A stretch of 64,000 nucleotides of DNA from an uncultured Prevotellaceae bacterium (GCA_900318815.1 ONMA01000026.1:1-64000), one strand, 5' to 3'; counted from the stretch's first letter, positions 7,166 to 16,120 are shown. The notes: generated by a model from the letters alone, not told the origin. Numbers and translations are program-made.

Positions 7166-8662
7166 ATGAAAGTAAAATTATTTTCAATTCTCGCCCTGCT
7201 GTTCTTTGGAGTGACGCAGGGTGTGGAGGCGCAGACGCACGTCTCGAAACTGAAGACGCGCACTGTTGATGCAGAAAAGTGGACCATCAGCCCCAACCCT
7301 GCCGAGGAGGGCAAGACGGTGACCGCCACGTACACGGGCCGCAAGAAGGTGATGAGCGTGCAGGCGGAGAAGAACCCCTACACCGACCTCTCGATGGTGG
7401 ACAACGCCGGCAACGAGCGCCAGAGCCAGTGGACGGCCAACTGCTACATGGTACACACCGCCGGCAAGTACCGCCTGCCCCTGGTCTATGGCAACGCCAT
7501 CAAGAACGGCGAGGCCAACACCTCCGCTTATACCGGCACCACCTACTATAAGTGTACACAGACCTTCCCCAACCACGAGGGCAACGCCATCAACGCACCG
7601 TGGATTACGAAGAGCCCCAGCGGCTCCGGCGTGGACCAGGGCATGGGCATCAGCGTGACGCAGGCCGAGCTGCTGTGGCAGGATGCTCAGGGATTAGTAA
7701 CCGAAGTGGATATCGACGGCGACTACCTCACGCTCACCGTGGGCAAGAACGCCGCCGAGCAGGAGGGCAACGCCGTGGTGGCCGCCAAGGATGCTAACGG
7801 CACCATCGTTTGGTCGTGGCATATCTGGGTGACGAGGCAGACCTTCGCCGCAGCCGACCTAACCACCATCAGCACCGGCAAGCGCACCTACAAGCTGACA
7901 CCTGTGAACGTGGGCTGGGTGGGCGACCGCGTGAGCGCAGGCTACAGCCCCTACTACCAGTGGGGACGCAAGGATGCCTTCATACCGGCAGGAGAAGACA
8001 GGGCAAGCAACGGCGGATGCGGCGGTGGCATGGGCATGAATATGGATGCCGCATTGTCGTATTCATCCAACCGTGAGGTCTATAACATCAGCGGCAACAC
8101 GCTTACGGGTATTACCATTATTACCGACAACAGTGCCACCATTGCCGATAACATCAAGCATCCTACCACGTTCTATTACAACAATACCAAACCCAACTCT
8201 TTCGATTTGGCAGCCCCCCACAACCAACCCTACATCAATCTGTGGGATTCTAAGCAGTATACAGGGATATCAGGCTCAACGGCAACAAATATTGCAACGG
8301 CGACCACGAAGACAGTCTATGACCCGTGTCCGGCAGGGTTCTGCGTGCCTACAAGCAACCTGTGGAATTACATGAATGGCGAGAAATCGGGATATACCTT
8401 CGACGAAACGAATGTGGGAATGAAGTACACCGCCAACACCTCCGAACTGTTCTTCCCCCTCATGGGTCGTCGTGTGAATTGTGCCGTCGACCCAATTGAA
8501 AACCATGGCAAGACGGTATATTTCTGGTCGGCAACAGGTACTTTTGATAGTAGTTTTTCTCTGTATGGTTCTGAAATATTGGCTATAAAAAGTGATCGCA
8601 AGAACACTTTTACAACAGCCCAAACCTTCTTTGGCTACCCCATCCGTGCCGTTGCTGAATGA
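7166..8662 (+). CDS. Secreted FISUMP-like protein, cassette A
   Basis: A 498-residue exported protein with a Sec signal peptide (MKVKLFSILALLFFGVTQGVEA, cleavage near residue 22-23). The body has NCYMVHTAGKYRLPLVYGNA, DIDGDYLTLTVG, VWSWHIWVT and SPYYQWGRKDAFIP. The C-terminal third has TVYDPCPAGFCVPT, FFPLMGRRV, FWSATG and a final PIRAV, the hallmark order of the Fibrobacter succinogenes major paralogous (FISUMP, TIGR02145) domain, ending with A-E. It has no sorting tail of its own. Function is unknown; these are cell-surface or secreted proteins. It is about half identical to the gene at 11244-12803, with which it forms a duplicated cassette. It leads the apparent operon, 56 bases ahead of the next gene. 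ATG 7166 follows aaagaaaggc. Confidence 0.85.
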   Translation: MKVKLFSILALLFFGVTQGVEAQTHVSKLKTRTVDAEKWTISPNPAEEGKTVTATYTGRKKVMSVQAEKNPYTDLSMVDNAGNERQSQWTANCYMVHTAGKYRLPLVYGNAIKNGEANTSAYTGTTYYKCTQTFPNHEGNAINAPWITKSPSGSGVDQGMGISVTQAELLWQDAQGLVTEVDIDGDYLTLTVGKNAAEQEGNAVVAAKDANGTIVWSWHIWVTRQTFAAADLTTISTGKRTYKLTPVNVGWVGDRVSAGYSPYYQWGRKDAFIPAGEDRASNGGCGGGMGMNMDAALSYSSNREVYNISGNTLTGITIITDNSATIADNIKHPTTFYYNNTKPNSFDLAAPHNQPYINLWDSKQYTGISGSTATNIATATTKTVYDPCPAGFCVPTSNLWNYMNGEKSGYTFDETNVGMKYTANTSELFFPLMGRRVNCAVDPIENHGKTVYFWSATGTFDSSFSLYGSEILAIKSDRKNTFTTAQTFFGYPIRAVAE

Positions 8663-8718
8663 TGCACTCTCCTAAATAGACGCTACACATTACTTATCAG
8701 ATTAAAGCAAAAGAAAAC

Positions 8719-10959
8719 ATGAAACATATCAAGAAACAAGCCATGACGCTCGCACTGCTCCTCGGGGCAGCCACGGGCGCATGGGCACAAGACGACATCC
8801 AGGTCACCCAGGTCCAAGGCCAGGCCAACCAGTGGCAGTACACCATGCCCGACGTCGACGTGGAGCTGACCGTCAAGTATTTCCCCACGGCCGCCTTCAG
8901 CGAGGGGGGCCAGCCCACAGCCATTCAGGGCATCATTGCCGGCACCGACGCGGCCCTCGTCAGCACGGGCCAGAGCCAGCAGGGCACCGTAATGTACTAC
9001 GCCACCACCGATGCCACGGCTCCTGACTACGATGCCGCAGGCTGGACCTCCACGGTGCCCACCGCCGCCATCGTGGAAGGCGACAAGACCGAAAGCACCC
9101 GAGTCTATGTGTTCTACTACATCAAGGGCAACGACGCCCCCGAAGGCCAGGCAGCCACTGCCGAGAACACCTTCAGCGACACCGACATCTTAGGGCCGCT
9201 CACCGTCACCCTGAAGAAGAATGTGTTCACCGTTGCCTTACGGCCCCTTACCCAGTTCACCACCGACGGCGGACAGGCCACCGTGACCGTTGACGAACAG
9301 TCGGCAGGCAACTATTCGCTCAAGCAGGGGCAGACCATCACCGTCACCGCTGCCGAGGGCTACAAAATCCGCAGCGCGAAGATGGGCGGTGCCGCCATAC
9401 CTGCTGGCGAGGTCATCAGCAGCGACTTAGGAATGCTTCTTGGTAAAGACGGCAACCTCTACGCCAACATAGCAGCGGCTGAGGCCGCAGGCACCTATGC
9501 CGTTGCCAAGATTGTCTATGTGGGCAGCAACACCGGCGTAGAAGGCTACGACCGCGGACTGGCGCTCCACCTTATGGACATGTACAGGACAGAGATTCCC
9601 GGCGCGTACTGGTGTCAGCCGAGCAAGGCGCAGTGGGAAACGATGTTCAAAGCTGCCGGCGGCTATCAGGCCTTGAGCGACGGACTGCGCGAAAGCGGTG
9701 GGAATGACTTATATTCGGGCTTATTTGGTGATGGATGCTATTATTCTACTGACGAGCTATGCTTCGACTTCAAAACCGGAAAATGGGTTGAAGCTTTTAT
9801 GTATGACGAGCGTAACATCCACGCCATTGCCTCAGCCGCATTGAGTGGCGACGATGCTACCCTCAACGACGCCAAGACCGTGGCCACCTACACGGTGCCC
9901 GACCACGATGCCTCCGTCAAATACCTGTTGGCACGCGACCTGACCCAGCAGGTGGCCTTCGACGGCATACCCGCCGAGTCCGTCGGCGTGACGATGGGCC
10001 CCGACGGCAACTACCAGCCCGCCACGCCGCTTGACATTCAGCTCAACGACGCCATCGCCGGCGCCGACATCATCAGCGCCGACGGCCTCACCGTCAGCTA
10101 CGAGAAGCAGGATGGCAACACCTGGACGGCAGCGGACGACTTCCTGACCGACATGCAGCCCGGCACCTACCGCATCGTGGCCGCTGCCACCGACGAGATG
10201 AGCCCCTACGACGGCACGCTCACCTCGGCCACCTTCACGCTCACTGACAACGGCATCCGGCTGGACGAGGCTGCCGACAACAGTCCGGTACTGGCCAAGA
10301 AAGACGGCCAGCAGGCCAACGTCAGCCTGACGCGCACGCTGCAGGCCGGCGGCTACAACACCTTCGCCGCTCCCTTCGCCATCGGCAGCGACGTGCTCAC
10401 CGCCAAGGGCATCACCGCCAAGCAGCTCACCGCCTCGGCATTCGACAGCAAGACGGGCGTGCTCTCGCTCACCTTCGCCACCGTCACCAGCCTTGAGGCC
10501 GGAAAGCCCTACCTGGTCAAGGTTGGCACCAACGTGGAGAACCCGACCTTCGAGGGCGTGACCATCAGCAGCACCGCCACAACAACCGAGACCGATGCCG
10601 TTGACTTCATACCCACACTCGGCGTAACCGCCATCACGGCCGACGCGCAGAGCATACTCTTCCTCAGCGCCGGCAACAGACTCTACAACCCCGCCGCCGC
10701 CAACAGTCAGCAGATAAAGGGCTTCCGCGCATACTTCCTGCTCAAGGGCGACGCCGCCTCAGCCCGCTCCTTCTGCCTGGACTTCGGCGACGGTGAGACA
10801 ACCGGCATCAGAGAGATGGAAGATGGAAAATGGAAGATGGAAAATGGCAGCTACGACCTTCAAGGACGCCGCGTGGAATCTTCAATCTTCAATTCTCAAT
10901 CTTCAATCCTGAAGAAGGGGGTGTACATCGTGAACGGAAAGAAAATAGTAATCAAATAA
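8719..10959 (+). CDS. Large secreted protein with FISUMP-like module and C-terminal sorting tail, cassette A
   Basis: A 746-residue exported protein with signal peptide MKHIKKQAMTLALLLGAATG...A (cleavage near 24). Residues about 25-250 parallel the dockerin-like protein at 12860 (shared QWxYxMP, FxxAAFS, ATTDATAP/VTADANATAP, FYYIKGND). A middle segment (about 265-370) with GLALHLMDMYRT, AYWCQPSKAQWETMFKAAGG and CYYSTDE resembles FISUMP-type lectin-like folds. Residues about 510-695 match the C-terminal domain of the cohesin-like protein at 14273 (TLQAGGYNTFAAPFAI, KPYLVKVGTNVENPTFEGV, AYFLLKGDAASARSF). The tail YDLQGRRV...KKGVYIVNGKKIVIK is of the type used for type IX secretion/anchoring. 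Between domain and tail sit in-frame low-complexity repeats. It looks like a fused equivalent of the two separate genes of cassette B. Confidence 0.85.
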   Translation: MKHIKKQAMTLALLLGAATGAWAQDDIQVTQVQGQANQWQYTMPDVDVELTVKYFPTAAFSEGGQPTAIQGIIAGTDAALVSTGQSQQGTVMYYATTDATAPDYDAAGWTSTVPTAAIVEGDKTESTRVYVFYYIKGNDAPEGQAATAENTFSDTDILGPLTVTLKKNVFTVALRPLTQFTTDGGQATVTVDEQSAGNYSLKQGQTITVTAAEGYKIRSAKMGGAAIPAGEVISSDLGMLLGKDGNLYANIAAAEAAGTYAVAKIVYVGSNTGVEGYDRGLALHLMDMYRTEIPGAYWCQPSKAQWETMFKAAGGYQALSDGLRESGGNDLYSGLFGDGCYYSTDELCFDFKTGKWVEAFMYDERNIHAIASAALSGDDATLNDAKTVATYTVPDHDASVKYLLARDLTQQVAFDGIPAESVGVTMGPDGNYQPATPLDIQLNDAIAGADIISADGLTVSYEKQDGNTWTAADDFLTDMQPGTYRIVAAATDEMSPYDGTLTSATFTLTDNGIRLDEAADNSPVLAKKDGQQANVSLTRTLQAGGYNTFAAPFAIGSDVLTAKGITAKQLTASAFDSKTGVLSLTFATVTSLEAGKPYLVKVGTNVENPTFEGVTISSTATTTETDAVDFIPTLGVTAITADAQSILFLSAGNRLYNPAAANSQQIKGFRAYFLLKGDAASARSFCLDFGDGETTGIREMEDGKWKMENGSYDLQGRRVESSIFNSQSSILKKGVYIVNGKKIVIK
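10815..10914. repeat. In-frame purine-rich repeat pair at the 3' end of a coding gene
   Basis: gatggaagatggaaaatgg-like words (10815-10848) are followed, after codons for the start of the sorting tail (SYDLQGRRV), by the reverse-complement type tcttcaatcttcaattctc (10880-10910). Both arms are translated in frame, as EDGKWKMENG and SIFNSQSSIL, so the tail motif is split by repeat-derived residues. Confidence 0.65.
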
Positions 10960-10982
10960 AACAAAAAGGAGGAAAAAAAAAC

Positions 10983-11159
10983 ATGACAAAGAAAAAGATT
11001 TATCAGAGGCCCGCAATTGAGCTGTTCGAGGCCGAGACGGAAGAGCAACTCCTTGCGCTGAGCAGTGTCAGGACCACCGGCCTTGACAAGGAAGAGTCGC
11101 TGGACTACGGCGACACCGACGGCAACAAGGAGAAGAACATCTGGGACGAGGCTTGGTAA
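10983..11159 (+). CDS. Tiny acidic peptide, cassette A
   Basis: A 58-residue protein starting MTKKKIYQRPAIELFEAETE, preceded by aaaggaggaaaaaaaaac (good ribosome-binding site). The pattern is a short basic N-terminus, an amphipathic EEQLLALSSV segment, then an acidic Gly/Asp-rich tail ending in W-D-E-A-W. It is clearly related to the 57-residue peptide at 15877 (LSSV...TGL...LDYGD/LNYGD...EKN.W..AW), which occupies the same position in cassette B. No signal peptide is evident. Function is unknown. Similar mini-proteins are, to my recollection, common next to secreted-protein genes in Prevotella. Confidence 0.8.
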   Translation: MTKKKIYQRPAIELFEAETEEQLLALSSVRTTGLDKEESLDYGDTDGNKEKNIWDEAW

Positions 11160-11168
11160 ATGCTGCTC

Positions 11169-11200
11169 ACTGGGTCCACTTCTCCAAAAGTGGGCCCAGT
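11169..11200. promoter_or_regulatory. Strong hairpin between the two cassettes
   Basis: ACTGGGTCCACT (11169-11180) pairs with AGTGGGCCCAGT (11189-11200), 12 base pairs with one G-T wobble and an 8-base loop. It has no T-run, so it is more likely an mRNA-stability or partial attenuation element separating cassette A from cassette B than a full terminator. Confidence 0.6.
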
Positions 11201-11243
11201 TATTCACTTATGTTTTATAGTAAACAAAACAGATACAAGAATT

Positions 11244-12803
11244 ATGAATACAAGAAAATTATCTATGATTGCCTTGCTGCTCATGGCAGCGACGCAGGGC
11301 GCAATGGCACAAAGCGGCTATCCCGTCATCGTGAAGCACGGCGTGGAGGAAGCCGGCAACTGGAGTGCCAACCCTGAGCGTGCGGCGAGTGGCCAGACGG
11401 TGACCGTCACCTACAACGGCACGCTGAAGGTGAAGAGCCTCGATGTAACCCCTGTCGTTCCCACCGACCTCTCGCTGGTGGACTGCGCCGGCAATACCAA
11501 CGCAAACGGCCGGACAACGGCCAACTGCTACATGGTACACACGGCGGGCGACTACCGTCTGCCACTGGTCTATGGCAACGCCATCAAGAACGGCACGCTC
11601 AACAGCGCCGCCTATACTGGCCCAAACAGCGGCACCAACACCACGAAAAACTTCCCCAACCATGCCGGAACGAACATCACTGCGCCGTGGATTACGAAGG
11701 CAACTACTGGCTCCGGCGTGGACAAGGGCATGGGCATCGGCGTGGCCTCGGCCGAGCTGCTGTGGCAGGATGCCCCAGGAATAGTGACCGCCGTGGACAT
11801 CGAGGGCGACTACCTGACCCTGACCGTGGGCAAGAACGCCACCGAGCAGGAGGGCAACGCCGTGGTGGCCGCCAAGGACGGCAACGGCAACATCGTATGG
11901 TCGTGGCACATCTGGCTGACACGGCAGACCTTCGCAGCTGCCGACCTGACTGAAGTGGCCACGGGCAGCCACAATTACCAGCTGACCCCCGTGAACGTGG
12001 GCTGGGTGGGAACACCCTTCGGACGCGGCTACAGCCCCTACTACCAGTGGGGCCGCAAGGATGCCTTCATACCGGCTGACATTACGGTGGTAGATAAGGA
12101 AAAACCGGCAGCGACAACCAAAACCACAAGCACTGAGTCCAGCTCAGGTAGCAATCCAGGGGTTCATATTGTCGTCAAAGTAGATACGGAACAGTTTGAA
12201 GTATACCAGGTAACGCTCAGCAACAGTCACACCGTATATGACATCGACGGAAACCCAGTGACGGGCATAGTGCTCGACAATCTGAACACTGATGCCAACA
12301 TCGCTGACAACATCAAGGCCCCGACAACGTTCAGGTACGAAGCGGACAAAACCTATTGCAATCTGTGGAATGCTCAGACAGGATCAACCGAGGACGTATC
12401 GACGGCGACGGTGAAGACCGTCTATGACCCGTGTCCACCTGGCTTCTGCGTGCCCACCGACAACCTGTATTCTTACTTAGGTTCTTTGACCGTCGTCAAA
12501 ATCCCCTGGGATGATGAACGCATGGGACGCATCTATACGCTCACTACTGAAACCACTGAAGGGAATACTGTCACGACTACTACCACCCCCACAGTGTTCT
12601 TCCCCGCCCAGGGCAAGCGCGACTACAGGAACCAGATGGTAGACGTGGACCGTATCAGTTCCTTCTGGTCGGCTACCGGCTTTGTGGACAGCAACTCAAA
12701 AAAGAAAGCGCATGTATTCTATATCTCGGATCGTGGTTTGGCAGTCTCTTCTTATCAAAGTCGCGGTGTAGGCAGCCCCGTGCGTGCCGTCGCCGAGGAA
12801 TGA
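11244..12803 (+). CDS. Secreted FISUMP-like protein, cassette B
   Basis: A 519-residue exported protein; ATG 11244 gives a clean signal peptide (MNTRKLSMIALLLMAATQGA, cleavage after A-M-A near residue 22), so an upstream in-frame ATG at 11160 is rejected. It shares with the 7166 gene NCYMVHTAGDYRLPLVYGNA, SGVDKGMGI, DIEGDYLTLTVGKNA, VWSWHIWLTRQTFAAADL, SPYYQWGRKDAFIPA, TVYDPCPPGFCVPT, FWSATG and a PVRAVAEE end. A Ser/Thr-rich insert (residues about 285-335) and a threonine run near 440 distinguish it. The near-identical central block suggests recent duplication or gene conversion. It is followed after 56 bases by the dockerin-like gene, the same spacing as in cassette A. Confidence 0.85.
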   Translation: MNTRKLSMIALLLMAATQGAMAQSGYPVIVKHGVEEAGNWSANPERAASGQTVTVTYNGTLKVKSLDVTPVVPTDLSLVDCAGNTNANGRTTANCYMVHTAGDYRLPLVYGNAIKNGTLNSAAYTGPNSGTNTTKNFPNHAGTNITAPWITKATTGSGVDKGMGIGVASAELLWQDAPGIVTAVDIEGDYLTLTVGKNATEQEGNAVVAAKDGNGNIVWSWHIWLTRQTFAAADLTEVATGSHNYQLTPVNVGWVGTPFGRGYSPYYQWGRKDAFIPADITVVDKEKPAATTKTTSTESSSGSNPGVHIVVKVDTEQFEVYQVTLSNSHTVYDIDGNPVTGIVLDNLNTDANIADNIKAPTTFRYEADKTYCNLWNAQTGSTEDVSTATVKTVYDPCPPGFCVPTDNLYSYLGSLTVVKIPWDDERMGRIYTLTTETTEGNTVTTTTTPTVFFPAQGKRDYRNQMVDVDRISSFWSATGFVDSNSKKKAHVFYISDRGLAVSSYQSRGVGSPVRAVAEE

Positions 12804-12859
12804 GGCACTCTTTGACATAGATACTACACATTATTTATAATATCAAAGCAATCGAAGAC

Positions 12860-14254
12860 ATGAAACATATCAATAAACCAGCAATGACGCTCGCACTGCT
12901 CCTTGCGGCAGCCACGGGCGCATGGGCCCAGATTGCCGTGACGCGCACCGAGGGCCAGAACCAGTGGACGTTCAGCATGCCTGAAAGCAAGGTGGAGCTG
13001 GCGCCTACCTATTTCCCCCGGGCCGCCTTCAGCCAGCAGCCCGCCGCCCTTGAGAACGTGACCGCCGGCGACGCAGCTGCTATCATCAGCGCCGGAGCGA
13101 GCGAACAGGGCACCCTGAGATACTTTGTCACCGCCGACGCCAACGCCACGGCACCGGCCATCGGTGACGGCGCGTGGAGCACCGACCTGCCCACCGCCGC
13201 CGTCATCACGGGTGACGTCGCCGAGGGCGCCACCGCTTACGTCTATTATTACATCGCGGGCAACGACGGCACAGTCGATGAGACCTTCAGCAACTCTGAG
13301 GTGCAGGGACCGCTCTCTGTCACCCTGCTGAAGAACCTCTACACCGCCACCTTCGCGCCGCAGAACAACATCACCATCCTGGGTGGCAAGGCCACCGTGG
13401 CCGTCGGTGAACAGGCAGCAACCTTCAGCGACGCTGAGGCCATCGGCAGCCTGAAACAGGGACAGGCCATCAGCATCACCGCCGCAGCAGGCTACACCGT
13501 CGGCACCATCACACTCAACGGCAACGACGCGGAGGCTACCTACACCGAGGGCAGCACCGTGGCCACGTTTGCCATGCCGCAGGGCGACGTCACCGTGGCT
13601 TATACCCTGCAGCGCAACATGGGCACCAACATGACCGTGCAGATGGGGGCCGGCAACGAAGGGGTTACCTACAACATCGAGAAGAAGGACGGCCTCTGGG
13701 TGCCCGAAGGAATGACCAGGGCACAGCTGCTGGCCCTCTTCGCCGTCAGCGACAATATGACAGGCGCGCCCAAGACAGCGCTCACACCCGTCGAGGACTA
13801 CGATGTGCAACTCTACAAGATTAATGAAAGCGGTGCGGTCGTGGGCAGCCCCATAGCGTCGGCACAGTTTGACTTCGCCCCCGGACGCTACGCCATGAAG
13901 GCAGTGACGCTCGGACCGGGCAGCATGTACAGCGGCGAGACCGGCCTCTCGAACACCTTCACGCTCGCCGCAGCCAACCTGCCCGGCGACATACCCATTG
14001 GCGGAAAAAGGGACGGCGTGGTGGATGCCGACGACGTGGATAACTTCTTTGAACTGATGTTCAGAGGTCAGTTGCCCGACACGTCAGACGAAACGTATGC
14101 GCTGTTCGACGTGAATGGCGACGGAGAGGTAGACATCGCCGACCTTCAGGGCATAGCTAACATTGCCAACGGGCTGAACTGGGACGGCTCTGTTCCCCAA
14201 AACAATGCGCGCCGCTTTAACGGGAAGGCAAGTCATGAAACTGACAAAAAGTAA
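12860..14254 (+). CDS. Secreted protein with C-terminal dockerin-like module, cassette B
   Basis: A 464-residue exported protein (signal peptide MKHINKPAMTLALLLAAATG...A, cleavage near 24). The N-terminal two thirds is homologous to the 8719 protein (QWTFSMP, APTYFPRAAFS, ADANATAPAIGDG, YYYIAGNDG) with beta-sandwich-like repeats (ITAAAGYTVGTITLNG). Residues about 375-450 read GKRDGVVDADDVDNFFELMF and DVNGDGEVDIADLQGIAN, two calcium-loop/helix units of the type I dockerin pattern (the second canonical: D-V-N-G-D-G-x-V-D). It ends in a short basic tail without a sorting motif. The next gene starts 18 bases later and carries cohesin-like domains, so a dockerin-cohesin partnership at the surface is a plausible inference. 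Confidence 0.8.
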   Translation: MKHINKPAMTLALLLAAATGAWAQIAVTRTEGQNQWTFSMPESKVELAPTYFPRAAFSQQPAALENVTAGDAAAIISAGASEQGTLRYFVTADANATAPAIGDGAWSTDLPTAAVITGDVAEGATAYVYYYIAGNDGTVDETFSNSEVQGPLSVTLLKNLYTATFAPQNNITILGGKATVAVGEQAATFSDAEAIGSLKQGQAISITAAAGYTVGTITLNGNDAEATYTEGSTVATFAMPQGDVTVAYTLQRNMGTNMTVQMGAGNEGVTYNIEKKDGLWVPEGMTRAQLLALFAVSDNMTGAPKTALTPVEDYDVQLYKINESGAVVGSPIASAQFDFAPGRYAMKAVTLGPGSMYSGETGLSNTFTLAAANLPGDIPIGGKRDGVVDADDVDNFFELMFRGQLPDTSDETYALFDVNGDGEVDIADLQGIANIANGLNWDGSVPQNNARRFNGKASHETDKK

Positions 14255-14272
14255 ACTTAAAACAACAAAGAG

Positions 14273-15856
14273 ATGAAAAAGCATATAATCCTATTGCTTA
14301 CGCTCCTCTGCCAGATGCTGGGTGTGGCCGCTGAAGAGAAGGTCTACATCAGCGACTTCAGCATCAAGGCGGGCGAGACGAAGCGCATCGAGCTCTGCTT
14401 CGACACCGACCGGACAGATGTCACGCGGCTGCAGGGAACGGTGACGATGCCGGAAGGCCTCGCCATAGTCAACCAAAGCTCTACCGCTGGCTTATACGTC
14501 TGGATGACAGGCAACAGTGAGCGTACGGGCGGGGCTACGGTGTCCTACAACCCTTCGACGGGTGGCGTACTGATGACCACTGGCGAGTTCACGCCGGGCA
14601 CGGGGGCTGTGGGCTTCATTGTCGTGAGGGCCTCTACGGCCCTGGCAGAGAGTAGCACCATCACCATCACTGGATTCAATGTTAAGAAGAGTGACGGCAC
14701 GTATGCCGATGTGGCTTCTGAAAACTGCACCGTGACCCGCGATGTCAGCGGACAGAGCGGCGAGCAGAGTGGCGAGGTGTCCTTCGCTTTCAGCCCGGCG
14801 AGCCTGACGCTGGAAAAGGGGCAGAGAACCACCGTCGAGGTGACGATGACCAACGACATGACGCTCACCGGTATGCAAGCCACGCTGACAGCCTCTGACG
14901 GTCTCACCATCACCAGTGTCACCAAGAGCAACCGCATGATAGGCACATTCCGCTACAACACCACATCGGGCTTGATTATGAGCTTCGGCGGCATCGACGG
15001 CAATGAAGGCACGGTGTTCACCGTCGGTCTGAAGGTTGACGATGATTTCACCGGCTCCTCTGCCACACTCACCATCAGTGGCTTGAAGGTGACCACTGGC
15101 GCCGCAAAGAGCATCGCCGCCCCCGATATTACGCTGAACGTTGCAGTGCCTTTGCTGGAGCTGACACTGGACGAGGAGGAGGACAACAGCCAGACACTTG
15201 CTGACAACGATGGCACAATGGCCGATGTCACCCTGACGCGCACCCTGCAGACGGGCAGCTACAACACGTTCAGCGTGCCCTTTGCCATCCCTGCCGACAA
15301 GTTCAGCGACTACAAGCTGACAGGCGTAAAGAAGCTGACCGACTCTGAGTTCGACAGCTCTACAGGTGTGCTCACACTCAACTTTGACAACGAGTCGGAG
15401 CGCATAGAGGCCGGCAAGCCTTATCTGGTGAAAGTCAGTGAGAACGTCGTGAACCCAGTGTTCAATGGCGTGACCGTCAGTAATACAAAACAGAACACAG
15501 AAACCACTGCCGTGGACTTCATCCCCACGCTGGGCGCAACAACATTTGTGGGCGACGTGAAGAGCTTCCTCTTCCTCGGAGCCAGCAACACGCTCTATCA
15601 TCCCAATGCCGTGAACCAGCAGATGATGGGCTTCCGTGCTTACTTCCTGCTGAAGGGTGACGCCGCAGGGGCCCGTGCCTTCCGCTTGGACTTCGGCGAC
15701 GGCGAGACTATGGGCATCAAGGCAATTGACAATTTTACTATTTCACAATCAGACAATTGCTACGACCTGAGCGGCCGTAAAATAGTGAAATCGTCAAATG
15801 GTAAAATGGCCAAGGGTGTGTATATCGAGCGTGGAAAGAAATTTGTAATCAAGTAA
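14273..15856 (+). CDS. Secreted protein with two cohesin-like domains and sorting tail, cassette B
   Basis: A 527-residue exported protein (signal peptide residues 1-20, MKKHIILLLTLLCQMLGVAA). Two successive beta-sandwich domains, about 22-160 (ISDFSIKAGETKRIELCFD ... LQGTVTMPEGLAIV) and 169-292 (FAFSPASLTLEKGQRTTVEV ... MQATLTASDGLTITSV ... EGTVFTVGLKVDDDFTG), have the cohesin order. Residues about 297-490 share the C-terminal domain of the 8719 and 51659 proteins (SYNTFSVPFAIPADKF, KPYLVKVSENVVNPVFNGV, AYFLLKGDAAGARAFRLDFG). The tail CYDLSGRKI...KGVYIERGKKFVIK is a type IX-like sorting signal. A cohesin-bearing anchored protein next to a dockerin-bearing protein suggests surface docking; no binding data are implied. 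Confidence 0.8.
   Translation: MKKHIILLLTLLCQMLGVAAEEKVYISDFSIKAGETKRIELCFDTDRTDVTRLQGTVTMPEGLAIVNQSSTAGLYVWMTGNSERTGGATVSYNPSTGGVLMTTGEFTPGTGAVGFIVVRASTALAESSTITITGFNVKKSDGTYADVASENCTVTRDVSGQSGEQSGEVSFAFSPASLTLEKGQRTTVEVTMTNDMTLTGMQATLTASDGLTITSVTKSNRMIGTFRYNTTSGLIMSFGGIDGNEGTVFTVGLKVDDDFTGSSATLTISGLKVTTGAAKSIAAPDITLNVAVPLLELTLDEEEDNSQTLADNDGTMADVTLTRTLQTGSYNTFSVPFAIPADKFSDYKLTGVKKLTDSEFDSSTGVLTLNFDNESERIEAGKPYLVKVSENVVNPVFNGVTVSNTKQNTETTAVDFIPTLGATTFVGDVKSFLFLGASNTLYHPNAVNQQMMGFRAYFLLKGDAAGARAFRLDFGDGETMGIKAIDNFTISQSDNCYDLSGRKIVKSSNGKMAKGVYIERGKKFVIK
15731..15812. repeat. In-frame forward/reverse repeat at the sorting tail
   Basis: caattttactatttcacaat (from 15731) and the opposed tagtgaaatcgtcaaatggt ... 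aaaatgg (from 15783) are imperfect reverse complements that flank the codons of YDLSGRK. Both arms are translated. The position corresponds exactly to the purine-rich repeat pair in the 8719 gene, although the sequence is different. Confidence 0.5.
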
Positions 15857-15876
15857 AAAATAAGGAGGAACCGACT

Positions 15877-16050
15877 ATGATAAAGAAACCATATCTACGG
15901 CCCACGACAAACGTGGAGGAAGTCAATATTGTGCAGCTGATCTGCGTCTCACTGAGCAGTGTTAACAACACCGGCCTTGGCGACAATGAGACGCTCAACT
16001 ACGGCGACGGCAATACCACGGAGAAGAACGCCTGGGAAAACGCCTGGTAA
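15877..16050 (+). CDS. Tiny acidic peptide, cassette B
   Basis: A 57-residue protein beginning MIKKPYLRPTTNVEEVNIVQ, preceded by aaggaggaaccgact. It shares with the 10983 peptide LSSV..TGL, LNYGDG and EKNAWENAW, and closes cassette B just before a strong terminator. No signal peptide, cysteines few. Function unknown. Its conserved position after a sorting-tail gene supports a role tied to the secreted proteins. Confidence 0.8.
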   Translation: MIKKPYLRPTTNVEEVNIVQLICVSLSSVNNTGLGDNETLNYGDGNTTEKNAWENAW

Positions 16051-16073
16051 AAACTAATATAGATTGAAACGAT

Positions 16074-16120
16074 GAAAAAACGCCTGCGGAAACCCTACGT
16101 GGTTTCGCAGGCGTTTTTTT
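16074..16120 (+). terminator. Rho-independent terminator ending the secreted-protein operon
   Basis: Preceded by AAAAAA, ACGCCTGCGGAAACC pairs with GGTTTCGCAGGCGT (one bulged base, loop ctacgt) followed by TTTTTTT. It marks the 3' end of the transcription unit that begins near 6990. Confidence 0.9.

Noticed and set aside
12824-13810. Long minus-strand frame opposite the dockerin-like gene
   Set aside because: It is the shadow of a GC-rich coding gene with strong third-position bias; the plus-strand gene has signal peptide and domains.
14492-15601. Long minus-strand frame opposite the cohesin-like gene
   Set aside because: Antisense shadow with no domain, no promoter, and a sound gene on the plus strand.
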